Source of the DNA: Acidimicrobiia bacterium
GTDB taxonomy: Bacteria; Actinomycetota; Acidimicrobiia; Acidimicrobiales; SZUA-35
Length of the DNA stretch: 47,578 nt
Direction: 5' to 3'
Assembly (NCBI GenBank): GCA_029863385.1
Contig: JAOTVU010000019.1
Span: 1-47,578 of the forward strand
Shown: piece after piece, positions 22,481 through 31,400 of the stretch
Layout: each line of letters opens with the position of its first letter
Numbering within the stretch: the first letter of the stretch is position 1
Made by a program: the position numbers and the translations under genes
Notes under the pieces: generated by a model
Databases searched by the model: none
What the model was told of the DNA's origin: nothing
The model's input: only the letters and a program-made list of their open reading frames with translations

Positions 22481-23969
22481 CTCGGCTCCGGGCTCGTCCC
22501 CACCAACCGGTCGCCCACCGGGCCACGTGGCCGGTCACATCGCCCGCGGCCTCATCCAGGTACCGCTCCACCGCTTCGGTGATCACCTCGCTGTAGGTCG
22601 GGTACGGGATCACCGTGCCGTACCAGCGGTGAAACCCGATGCCGGTTTTCATGGCGAGCGAGAACGTGGTGATGACCTCGCCGGCCCGGGGGCCGACGAT
22701 GGTAGCCCCGAGAACCTCACCTGTCGGGGGTCTCACGTCGACGACCAGGATGCTGCGATCGACGGAATCGGTGTAACTTCGATCGATGGCGGAACCGTCG
22801 ACGACGATGCGGATGACGTCATCGGGTGGTGCGACGGGTTGCTCGCCGATCGTGGCCACCTCCGGGTCGGCGAACGTCACGGTCGGGCGCAGCGGCTCGT
22901 CGCCGACAGGGAGGTAGGGATGGACGATCGACTGGATGATGCGGCGACCCCAGACCGACGCCTGGTGGGTGGTGCCGCCCTTGTTCGTCATGTCACCGAC
23001 CGCCCACACACCCTTTGCCGACGTGCGGCCCCGGCCATCCACCACGACCGCACCTCGATCGTCGAGTTCGACGCCGAGTTCGGATAACCCGAGACCGGCC
23101 GTGTTGGGGGTTCGCCCGATGGCCACCAGCACACGGTCGACGCCGTGGACGGTTGTGCCACCACCGTTGGCCGAGGCGGCGGAGCCTGCCGGTGCGAGTT
23201 CCAGACGGCGGCCATCGGGCCGGTATCCGGTTGCTCGAACTCCGGTATGGACGGCAACACCCAGCCCGGTGAGCGCATCGGTGATGATCCGAGCAGCCTC
23301 GGGCAGGACACCGGGAAGAACCTGCTCGGCCAACTCGACGACCGTGACCGACGATCCCAGCCGCCGGAAGGCCGTGGCCATCTCCACGCCGATCGACCCG
23401 CCGCCCAGGATCGCGAGGTGGGCGGGCGGGGCCTGCACGTCGAACAGGTCCTCGTTGGTCAGTACCACCCCTTCGGCCCCGTCGTCGTCCAGCCCTGGAA
23501 CGGCGACGCGGCGGGGTGACGATCCCGTGGCGAGCACGATGTTGTCGGCGGTTGCCTGCCAGACGGTGCCGTCGCCGCGGGTGATCGACACGGTTCGATC
23601 CGGGTCGAGCCTGCCGCGACCGTAGACGAACGTCACGCCCTCGGCCCCGCCGAATTCTTCGACCTCGTGATCCCGAAGGGCGTCCCGGCGTGCCCGCACG
23701 GTCGCAAGGATGGCGGCGGGGTCGTTGCCTGCGCCGCCGGCGCAGGCCGATGTCTCATGGAGAAGCGTCTTCGACGGAATACAGCCGGTGTTCGTGCAGT
23801 CGCCGCCCATGTGCTCCCGCTCGACGAGCAGAACGTCGCGTCCGAAGCGACCGAGGCCGACGGCGACCGTCAAACCTCCACTACCCGCTCCGACCACAAT
23901 GGCGTCGAAACGGCGACGGGTCGGAGTCGCTTCAGGAGGTACGGTGGTCACGGAACCAGTAAACCGCAC
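22467..23969 (-). CDS. FAD/NAD(P)-binding disulfide oxidoreductase (dihydrolipoamide/mercuric reductase-like)
   Basis: 500 residues of the class I pyridine-nucleotide disulfide reductase family. FAD motif 'FDAIVVGAGSGGLTVAVGLGRFG' is followed by the redox-active disulfide GGDCTNTGCIPSKTLL (CxxxxC), the NAD(P) motif 'HLAILGGGSIGVEMATAFRRLG', 'GVWAVGDMT' and a C-terminal dimerisation domain. That domain lacks the usual HxxxxE pair; 'YPTYSEVITEA' stands at its place (HPT is expected). This resembles uncharacterised mercuric-reductase-like proteins rather than true Lpd. No N-terminal HMA domain is visible. The frame is open to 24392, but GTG 23969 has AAGGAG 5 nt upstream and homology begins about 17 residues later. 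Confidence 0.85.
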   Translation of the reverse strand: MRFTGSVTTVPPEATPTRRRFDAIVVGAGSGGLTVAVGLGRFGRDVLLVEREHMGGDCTNTGCIPSKTLLHETSACAGGAGNDPAAILATVRARRDALRDHEVEEFGGAEGVTFVYGRGRLDPDRTVSITRGDGTVWQATADNIVLATGSSPRRVAVPGLDDDGAEGVVLTNEDLFDVQAPPAHLAILGGGSIGVEMATAFRRLGSSVTVVELAEQVLPGVLPEAARIITDALTGLGVAVHTGVRATGYRPDGRRLELAPAGSAASANGGGTTVHGVDRVLVAIGRTPNTAGLGLSELGVELDDRGAVVVDGRGRTSAKGVWAVGDMTNKGGTTHQASVWGRRIIQSIVHPYLPVGDEPLRPTVTFADPEVATIGEQPVAPPDDVIRIVVDGSAIDRSYTDSVDRSILVVDVRPPTGEVLGATIVGPRAGEVITTFSLAMKTGIGFHRWYGTVIPYPTYSEVITEAVERYLDEAAGDVTGHVARWATGWWGRARSRVSGM

Positions 23970-24052
23970 GACGGCTCCTTCGATTCCCGGAGGCCATCGG
24001 CCAAGCCACGAGGCCCGGGCTTCGGCTCGGTGTCGCCGCGGTCGGTGGCATG

Positions 24053-25054
24053 TCAGCCGTCGATCGTGGTGGCCACCTGCCTGGCGATCACCTTTGCGGA
24101 AACATCCGCCACCAGCCGGGTCATCTCCGCGGTTGTTTCCACGTTGCCAAACTCGACGACAAGGCCGCCGTTCTCCAGATCTATGCCGTAGATGTTGCCT
24201 CCGAGCCTGCCTCTCGCCACATCGTCGACCAGGTCCTGAAGCACGACCTCCCACTCGTAGATCTGGCTCGCCACGACGACACCGTCGGCCGCAGCCGGTG
24301 TCTGATCGGACTGGGTACCGAACCAGAGCAGGCCCTCCCGTGCGGCGACACCGATCGCACCAACCGTCATCCGGGCGGTACCGGTCAGGCAATCGGCGCC
24401 GTTCAGCGCCAGAACCACGGCGGCGTCAGCCGCTATGTCGACATCGTCGAACGTCCCGGCGTAGATGACGTCGACCTCGGCGCCACCGGCCTCAGCACCG
24501 AGTTTGAAGCCGTCGACGTAGCGTTTTGCCTCAGCGACCTCGGTCGGACCGACGACGCCGATTCTGGAGCACATGGTGGCGGCCAGCGCGCCGAGCACGT
24601 AGCCGCCCTCATCGGAGGCCGCCGTGTAGGACGAGACGTTGTCGAGCCCGAAGGTGTCGGCCGCAGGGCCCCAGGCGAAGGCGATCTCGGGAAAGTCGGC
24701 GGCGATTTCCGGCAGGAAATCTCCGTACTCGGAGCTGTGGACCATGATCAGGTCGTAGCCGTCGTCGGCGTAGGTTCGAGCAGCCGTCGCCGCGTCCTCC
24801 GGACGGGCGATGCCGGAGATGACCGTCAACTCGGCCACTCCGTCGACGGCATCGAGTCCCCCGATGATGCTCTGGGTCGACGACAAGTCGTTCTCCGCGC
24901 CGGGGGCGACGACGGCGACACGAATCCCGTCCCCGGCGCCTTCCTCCGAAACGGCGTCCTGGGATTCGGATCCGAAACCCAACCGGCCGCACGCAGGGAG
25001 GATGAAGGCCAGGCCGGCGGCGACGACCATCATCCATCTGGTTGTGCGGATCAT
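24053..25054 (-). CDS. BMP-family ABC substrate-binding lipoprotein
   Basis: 333 residues with a lipoprotein signal ('MVVAAGLAFILPAC', lipidated Cys22) and a Bmp/PnrA-like domain: 'IRVAVVAPGAENDLSSTQSII', 'GYDLIMVHSSEYGDFLPEIAADFPEIAFAW', 'EGGYVLGALAATMCSRIGVVGPTEVAEAKRYVDGFKLGAE', 'YAGTFDDVDIAADAA', 'IYEWEVVLQDLVDD'. PnrA-type members bind nucleosides for ABC import, but others bind different ligands. No permease or ATPase gene adjoins it, so it is an orphan receptor here. GGGAGAG 5-6 nt before the ATG supports the start. It is divergent from the small HTH regulator at 25193. Confidence 0.85.
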   Translation of the reverse strand: MIRTTRWMMVVAAGLAFILPACGRLGFGSESQDAVSEEGAGDGIRVAVVAPGAENDLSSTQSIIGGLDAVDGVAELTVISGIARPEDAATAARTYADDGYDLIMVHSSEYGDFLPEIAADFPEIAFAWGPAADTFGLDNVSSYTAASDEGGYVLGALAATMCSRIGVVGPTEVAEAKRYVDGFKLGAEAGGAEVDVIYAGTFDDVDIAADAAVVLALNGADCLTGTARMTVGAIGVAAREGLLWFGTQSDQTPAAADGVVVASQIYEWEVVLQDLVDDVARGRLGGNIYGIDLENGGLVVEFGNVETTAEMTRLVADVSAKVIARQVATTIDG

Positions 25055-25179
25055 CGTGCTCTCCCTTGACTTTCAGCCGTCGTCGTGGCCAGGCTACCCG
25101 TTGTCGGGATCGCCATCCCCGGCGCGTCGACGGAGTCCGGGGCCGACGACTCGGGATCGCCCCGGCCCCCGACGCAAGC

Positions 25180-25185
25180 TACCCT
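25180..25185 (+). promoter_or_regulatory. Candidate -10 (TACCCT), leaderless start of HTH regulator
   Basis: TACCCT is followed by 7 nt and the ATG at 25193, with no ribosome site. Confidence 0.5.
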
Positions 25186-25192
25186 ACGGGCC

Positions 25193-25609
25193 ATGAACGA
25201 CGAGCAGGCGCCTGCGCCCGTCGACCTCGACGGGGCGGTCCCGGCAGTCGAGCTGCAGGAGTTTCTGGTTCATCTGGCTCCAATCGTCGATGCGTTCGGA
25301 GGGGCCATCGTTCCGGTCTCGGACGCCGACCCGGCGGACACGCCGATCATCTGGAGGGGAACGCTCGTCGGTTATGTTCAGGGCTCGGAGCTCCATGGAG
25401 CCCTCGATCGCCTCGTGGGCGTGGTGGAACGAGAAGCCGGGTGCAGCCTCGAGGAGATGAATCGGTCGCAGAAGCAGACCGCCGTTCGTCGCCTCGATGA
25501 ACTCGGGGCGTTCCTACTCCGAGGAGCGGTGGAGGACATCGCCCACCTGATGGGGGTGAGCCGGGTGACGCTCTACAGCTACCTCAACGCCATCCGCCCG
25601 AAGGACTGA
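25193..25609 (+). CDS. Small YheO/DauR-like helix-turn-helix regulator
   Basis: 138 residues. The N-terminal part ('ELQEFLVHLAPIVDAFGGAIVPVSDADPADTPIIWRGTLVGYVQG') looks like a shortened PAS-like sensor. The C-terminal half 'LDELGAFLLRGAVEDIAHLMGVSRVTLYSYLNAI' matches the HTH_22 DNA-binding domain of YheO/DauR-type regulators (pattern: G-F-x-[LI]-[KR]-G-A-V-x2-[VI]-A-x-x-[LM]-G-V-S-R-x-T-[VL]-Y). YheO itself is about 240 residues, so this is a compact version. An upstream in-frame ATG (25085) is unlikely because the TANNNT element and family start favour 25193. It is divergent from the BMP lipoprotein and might control it. Confidence 0.75.
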   Translation: MNDEQAPAPVDLDGAVPAVELQEFLVHLAPIVDAFGGAIVPVSDADPADTPIIWRGTLVGYVQGSELHGALDRLVGVVEREAGCSLEEMNRSQKQTAVRRLDELGAFLLRGAVEDIAHLMGVSRVTLYSYLNAIRPKD

Positions 25610-25647
25610 TGGCCATCGGGCCCTGTCGGCCGGAGTTTGGACGAGAA

Positions 25648-25687
25648 CCGACCTCCGGGCTTCCGGAAGGAGGGAAGCGGAGGTCGG
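25648..25687 (+). terminator. Hairpin after the HTH regulator
   Basis: CCGACCTCCG (25648-25657) pairs perfectly with CGGAGGTCGG (25678-25687); the loop contains an inner palindrome CTTCCGGAAG. It lies 38 bp after the stop and has no U-tract. Confidence 0.55.
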
Positions 25688-25696
25688 AGTGGAGTG

Positions 25697-25757
25697 GCGC
25701 CGAGCGACGTTGAGATGCGGCGAGGTGGCGCAACAGCTTCAATCGATCGCTCGGCGC
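25697..25757. repeat. Perfect 11-bp inverted repeat in the 523-bp gene-free region
   Basis: GCGCCGAGCGA (25697-25707) and TCGCTCGGCGC (25747-25757) are exact reverse complements around 39 nt, with further partial pairing inside (CGTTGAG with CTTCAATCG). The rest of the gap 25610-26132 is more AT-rich than the flanks, has no frame with coding character and no recognisable element remnant. A structured RNA or a second terminator are both possible. Confidence 0.5.
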
Positions 25758-26119
25758 TCCCGGGCAGAGCCACGGGTATCACTCCGAACATAGCAAAGTG
25801 CCTCAAACACGTGACCCGCCGGAGGGAACAGAAAGCATCCGATGGTTCAACTGCTACCCGGACAACGCTACCCAACCGGCGGTGAGCCCCGGACCAACAA
25901 AGTGCAAGCATTTGGTTAGCTGTCGTCCGAGCCCCCGCCAACGGTGCGATTGCACGACCCCACCGCCACATGCCATCGAGAACCCGGCGAGTATCGATCC
26001 GAATGTCGAAGCAACGACAAATACCTTGTGGGAGAAGTCCTCTGAATTCCAACCTTTCCATGCCGAGAGAACTGGGCAGGTTGCCCACCATGCGAACACC
26101 CGGTGGGTTCGGGAACGAG

Positions 26120-26125
26120 TAGACT
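26120..26125 (+). promoter_or_regulatory. Candidate -10 (TAGACT), leaderless start of wzt
   Basis: TAGACT, 7 nt, then the ATG at 26133; no -35 match at normal spacing and no ribosome site. Confidence 0.45.
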
Positions 26126-26132
26126 GACAAGA

Positions 26133-27521
26133 ATGCAACCGGCCGCCGCCAATCACGGTTTCCCCCTCGCTCCCAGGCAACCCGCCTCTCGGGAGCACGC
26201 AACCGGCTTCCTATCAAAAAACAGGCCTGTCGAGACCGCCGATGACGGACGGAACCCACCGGTTGCCGTATCCGTGAGGAACGTGGGCAAGACGTTCCGA
26301 GGCGGCACCTCGGACCCCAAGACCCTGAAAGAACGACTGCTGACCAACCTGTCGTCCAATACATCCAAATTTCTGGCTTTGGATGATGTCTCATTTGATA
26401 TTTATCAGGGAGAAACATTCGGGATAATAGGCCACAATGGGTCCGGTAAGAGCACCCTACTCAAGATCATTGCCGGCATCATGCGTCCCACAACCGGAGA
26501 AGTGCTCGTAGCTGGTCGGCTGGCCGCCCTGCTCGAGTTGGGAGCCGGCTTCCATCCCGAGCTCACCGGGGCTGAAAACATCCACCTCAACGGCTCCATC
26601 CTCGGACTGGAGGAGTCCTACGTTGATGAGCTGTTCCAGGACATCGTCGACTTCGCCGAGATCGAGGATTTCATCCACGCCCCGGTCAAGCATTATTCGT
26701 CGGGCATGAGAGCCCGTCTCGGGTTCTCGGTGGCCACCTACCTCGATCCCGACGTCCTCCTGATCGACGAGGTGCTCTCGGTCGGTGACGAGCAGTTTCG
26801 ACGCAAGTGCATGGAGCGGGTCCATCGGTTCCGATCCATGGGCCGCACCATGATCCTGGTCAGCCACAGTGCAAGCACCGTGGCCCAGCTGTGCCAACGC
26901 AGTGCCGTGCTGTCTCACGGCCGGTTGTTGCATGTCGGCGATTCGACCGAGGCCATCGCCATCTACCGGGCCGCCCTGGCGGCTGGACGGCGCAGGCGCG
27001 GTACCGCGGCCACCACCGTCGAGGAGCCGACCGAGCATCGGGCGGTGTCGATCATCGATACCCGGGTGGTGACCGGTGACGACACGGAACCGACGCTGAA
27101 CCCGGGCGACGACGTGACCATCGAGATCAAGCTGGAGGCGTTCGACCAGATCGAAGGCCGTCTGAGACTCGCCGTGAAGTCCGAGGAGGGGACGGTGCTG
27201 ATCAACCAGGCCAGTACGCCGCTGCTGGGCCGCAATCTCGAGTTGGAACCGGGCACCGCAACAGTCACGTTCACCCTCCACTCGGTTCCTCTCCGGGATG
27301 GCACCTATACGGTCGACGCCATTGCCGAGTCGGCCGATGGGCGCACGACCCTGCACCGGGTGGGGAGCGCCTGCGCCTTCCGAATAGTCAGTCGAAATCC
27401 CCATTTGGGGCTGGTTGCCGTCGATCTGTCGTGCCAACTCGGCGACGGATCCGACCCGATCGGCTCATCCTCGGGTCCGACCCGAGATCGGAGCCGGACC
27501 CCACAAGAGGTCGCCCAGTGA
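26133..27521 (+). CDS. wzt: Polysaccharide ABC exporter ATPase with C-terminal cargo domain (Wzt-like)
   Basis: 462 residues. The ABC domain has 'FLALDDVSFDIYQGETFGIIGHNGSGKSTLLKIIAGI' (Walker A), 'LAALLELGAGFHPELTGAENIHLNGSILGL' (Wzt/TagH-specific Q-loop block), signature HYSSGMRARLGFSVA, Walker B 'DVLLIDEVLSVGDEQF' and switch histidine SHS. After a variable linker, residues about 300-430 form a beta-rich Wzt_C-like domain ('PGDDVTIEIKLEAFDQIEGRLRLAVKSEEGTVLINQ'). In E. coli O9a and Klebsiella O12 this domain recognises the chemically capped end of the finished glycan. The first about 50 residues are nonconserved. The 5' part of the gene is visibly more AT-rich than the rest. It overlaps the permease start by GTGA. 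Confidence 0.9.
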   Translation: MQPAAANHGFPLAPRQPASREHATGFLSKNRPVETADDGRNPPVAVSVRNVGKTFRGGTSDPKTLKERLLTNLSSNTSKFLALDDVSFDIYQGETFGIIGHNGSGKSTLLKIIAGIMRPTTGEVLVAGRLAALLELGAGFHPELTGAENIHLNGSILGLEESYVDELFQDIVDFAEIEDFIHAPVKHYSSGMRARLGFSVATYLDPDVLLIDEVLSVGDEQFRRKCMERVHRFRSMGRTMILVSHSASTVAQLCQRSAVLSHGRLLHVGDSTEAIAIYRAALAAGRRRRGTAATTVEEPTEHRAVSIIDTRVVTGDDTEPTLNPGDDVTIEIKLEAFDQIEGRLRLAVKSEEGTVLINQASTPLLGRNLELEPGTATVTFTLHSVPLRDGTYTVDAIAESADGRTTLHRVGSACAFRIVSRNPHLGLVAVDLSCQLGDGSDPIGSSSGPTRDRSRTPQEVAQ

Positions 27522-28441
27522 CCACTACGGCATCACCACCACCAAACGAGCTGCGACCCATCGGCACCAGTCGACCGGCGGCCAGCGCAACTCGCCAGCT
27601 GGCCGAGGTGTGGAACCATCGAAGCCTCCTGCTCACTCTGGCCGGACGCGACGTCAAGTCCCGGCACCGCAACAGCCTCCTCGGCTTCACCTGGAACCTC
27701 CTGAACCCGCTTCTGCAGATGGTGATCTACACGGTGGTGTTCACCTATTTCATGCCCGGGGGAACCCCTATGTTTCCCCTCAAGCTGTTGACCGGCACCG
27801 CCATCTTCAGCCTGTTCACCACCGGCGTCACCAACGGCACCACTTCGGTGACCGGCAACACGGCTCTGGTCTCCAAGATCTGGTTCCCCCGGGAGGTGCT
27901 GCCGGTCGCCGCCATTGTGTCCAATCTGGTCACCTTCGCAAGCCGGATCAGCATCCTGGTCGTGGCTATGATCATCTACCGTCATCCACCGGCCTGGTCC
28001 TTGTTGTGGCTGGCCGTGTGCGCAGTGTTGGTCACCATGGTTCTGGCCACTGGCGCTGCCGTGCTGTTGTCGGCGCTCAATGTCTATTTTCGCGACGTCC
28101 AGCACTTCCTGGACCTGATCCTGCTGGCGCTGTTCTGGTTCACCCCGATCATCTGGAGCTACGGATTCGTGGCCAACGAACTGATCAACCGGTTCGGTCC
28201 CCGCTGGGAGCGTCTGGCGATGTTGAATCCGCTCACGCCCGTCGTAACCGTCTTCGAACGGGTGCTCTACAATCCAGCCGCCCTACCGCCGGACGGGCAG
28301 CACCAGTTCGAACTGATCCTGCGACCCACGAGCTGGCATCTCCAGAACCTGGGCTACTCGCTCGTCGTCGGCCTGGTCCTCCTCTACATCGGGCTGCGGG
28401 TGTTCTCCCGACTTGAAGGCTCGTTCGTCGAAAACCTCTAG
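27518..28441 (+). CDS. wzm: Polysaccharide ABC exporter permease (Wzm/TagG-like)
   Basis: 307 residues of the ABC-2 family. The N-terminal motif 'LAGRDVKSRHRNSLLGFTWNLLNPLLQMVIYTVVFTYFM' (cytosolic amphipathic helix then helix 1) is a hallmark of O-antigen and teichoic acid exporters. About six membrane segments follow, including 'ALNVYFRDVQHFLDLILLALFWFTPIIWSY' and a C-terminal 'YSLVVGLVLLYIGLRVFSRLEGSFVENL'. With the upstream ATPase it should move a lipid-linked glycan across the cytoplasmic membrane. The GTG start at 27518 overlaps the wzt stop by 4 bp, so the two are translationally coupled; longer readings would overlap wzt heavily. Confidence 0.92.
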   Translation: MTTTASPPPNELRPIGTSRPAASATRQLAEVWNHRSLLLTLAGRDVKSRHRNSLLGFTWNLLNPLLQMVIYTVVFTYFMPGGTPMFPLKLLTGTAIFSLFTTGVTNGTTSVTGNTALVSKIWFPREVLPVAAIVSNLVTFASRISILVVAMIIYRHPPAWSLLWLAVCAVLVTMVLATGAAVLLSALNVYFRDVQHFLDLILLALFWFTPIIWSYGFVANELINRFGPRWERLAMLNPLTPVVTVFERVLYNPAALPPDGQHQFELILRPTSWHLQNLGYSLVVGLVLLYIGLRVFSRLEGSFVENL

Positions 28442-28457
28442 TCAGCGGCCCACCACC

Positions 28458-31400
28458 ATGACCGATTTCGACCCGTCCCCCGACCTCGACCTTCGAACCG
28501 AACGCCGACTGCTGACCGACCAGATCCGGGAACTGGAGCTTCGGGTGGCCACGAACCACGCCCACTGCGAGACCGCGGCCGCCGAGTTGGAGGCTTTCAG
28601 GAGCCGCCGTCTGGTGAGAGTCTCGACCCGCCTGGCCGACGCTCTGGCCCCCCGGCTCGACCGCCTCGCGCGGGTCATTCCGCTATCCTGGCCCCCGGGG
28701 CGATGGGGGCCGTCGGCCGGACCTCCGCAAGGCACCGATCAACCACCACCCGGCCGGTCCTCGTTTGGGACCCTTGGCCTGGTATCGCCGGCGGAGCTGG
28801 TTGACGAGCTGTCGGCGGTGGCACTGGATCGCCGCCGAGAGTCACTGGTCAGCGTGATCATGCCCACCCACAATCGAGCCCGTCTGATCGGGCGGGCCAT
28901 CGAGTCGGCACTGGAGCAGACCCATGAGAAGCTCCAGCTGATCATCGTCGACGACGGCAGTACCGATGACACCGCTGCGGTGGTGGCTCGCTACCAGGCC
29001 ACCACCGATCGCATCACGATGGTGAACCAGCAGCGGGCCGGCCCGGCCCGAGCCCGAAACCGGGCCTTGGAGCTGGCACGCGGCGACTTCTGCGCCTACC
29101 TCGACAGCGACAACGTGTGGACGCCACGCTTCCTCGAGGTGATGGTCGGGCTTCTGATCGATTCCTCCAGCGCCTGCGGCTACGCCGCTCTGGCCCGCGA
29201 GATCGACGGTAACACGGTGGCGGTGGTCAACGAGCCCTTTGACTGGGGCCGGTGCCGCCAATCCAACCTGGTCGACCTGAACGTACTCGTTCACCGAGCC
29301 GGTCTTCCGGAGGCCCACTTCGACCCGTCGCTGGGTCGTAACGAGGACTGGGATCTGGTCCTGCGCTTGGCCCGGCGCCACCAGATGCTGCACGCCCCTT
29401 TCATCGGCTGCCGCTATCGTGACGACAACTCGACCGACCGGGTTTCGGTCACCGGGCTCAACGTCTTCACCAGAATCGTGCGGGCCAAACACCCGGCCGA
29501 CGGAGGGCCAACGTTGGCTACCGACATGGTGGCGGCCTCGCTGCCGCTCTCCGTATCGATCCGGGTGGCCGCACCTTTCGCCGACCGGCTCGAATGGGGT
29601 GATCACCATCTGGCCAATGCGATGGCTCGATCGCTGGCCGGACTCGGACACCGGGCCGTGGTCCGCTACCGGGACTCGCTGCTTTCGGCCGGGGATGAGG
29701 ATGTCAACATCGTGCTACGAGGAGCCGTCCCCTTTGCCCCAAGACCGTGGGCGGTCAACGTCCTGTGGATCATCTGCGACCCCGAGCAGGTGGAGCCCTC
29801 CGAGCTCCAGTCGTTCGATCTGGTTCGGGTTGCCTCGGCGTCCTACGCCGCCCTGCTGAACTGTGTGCCCGGCATCTCTGCTCGCCCGCTACTCCAGGCC
29901 TCAGGGTTCACGCCACCCGAGCAACGCCGCCCGTTGCCGTCGTCGAACTCGGACTTCGAAGCCGACGACTGGAAGTCCTGTGTGGACGGTCGGGTCCTGT
30001 TCGTCGGAAACAGCCGCGGTGATCATCGTCCGCTGATCGACATGGCGGTGGCGGTCGGATTGAATCCCGTCGTCGTTGGATCGGGCTGGGACGGCACCAC
30101 GGTAGCGCCCCACGTGGTAGCCGACTTCGTCGACAACCGGGATCTACCCTCTCTGTACCGGCGGGCGAGCTGGGTCCTGAACGACCACTGGCCATCCATG
30201 GTCGACTTCGGTATCGTGTCGAACCGCCTCTTCGACGTGCTGGCGGCCGGAGGGATGGCGGTGTCGGACCGGCTGGACGAGCTCGCCACCGTGCTGCCCT
30301 CAGTGGTTCAGGTCGACGGCGAGGAGCGACTGGCCGAGATCGTGACCGGCACCCGCCCCGATCCCCTTCCGTGGACCTCCAGCCTCCACCTCACCGACCG
30401 GATGACCACCCTGATGTCCGACGTGGCCGATTGGGTCATCGGGCAACAGGGACTGCGCTCTGATATCAGCCCGGATGTCGACGATGGTGATGCGACCCGG
30501 TTCAGGTCGACCGAGCGGCCTTCGATTGTCGTGGTGGCACCGGGCTGGAGTGACGGGGCCGATCCCCGCCACCACCTTTGCTTCCGGTCGTTGATCGCCC
30601 CCCTGACCTCCGGGTTGAGCGGACAACGTTTCGACGTCGTCCCGGCCGCCAGTCTGGCGTTGGCGGTCGATCACGACGGCCCGATGGTGGTGTTCGTCAC
30701 TCGACCATCCGACGTGAGCCAACTGTCCGACGGCGCCCGGTGGCCCGATCGGCCGTACGTGTTGGCCACCCACTCGGGTCACGAGTCCGCAGCAACCGTG
30801 GTGGCTGCGACCGAGCACTGGGGCCGACCGCTGGCCCACTGGGAACTGGCCGGCAGTCCTTGCATCGACCCCCGGCTTTGGCGGCGTTACCACCGCCGAT
30901 CAATGCCCCCGCCTGAGCACCAGCGGCAACCTCGGATCATTGAACTGAGCGGGATCGGGAACGGCCGACCGCCCACAGTACTCACCCCCGCGGGCGACGA
31001 CGGCGGCGCAGCGGCGGCACTGATGGGCGACGGTTTGGACCACTACCGGCTCTGTCGGCTGGTCCGAGGCTCAGGGCCATTCGATCTGGCGGTGATCGGC
31101 GGGGCGGTCGACGCTGATCCTGATCGGTCGTCTCTAGTGTATGAAGCACTGGTCGGGCGGGCCCTCGGGTCACTCGTGGTGATCCGATCCGAGACCAACG
31201 GCCAAACAAACGAAGTGACGGGCGAACGCGAAGGCACGGTTGACGAGCTCGGGACTCTTGGGATCGACCCCGCCGATCTCTGGATCATCGAGCACGGGTT
31301 CGGGGAGGGCCTTGTGGAACAACTCAGCGATCGATGGCCGGATCTTCGCTTGCAACGGCGGGCCGACCGTCGGTTCCCGGACGCCGCTTTCTGGCATCGC

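Noticed and set aside
23970-24392. 140-residue N-terminal extension of the disulfide reductase
   Set aside because: The extension is Arg/Gly-rich shadow sequence overlapping the BMP gene; GTG 23969 has an ideal AAGGAG.
25579-26418. Minus-strand open frame across the 25.6-26.4 kb gap
   Set aside because: Its composition is unlike a protein, it runs antisense into the wzt start, and no motif or ribosome site supports it.
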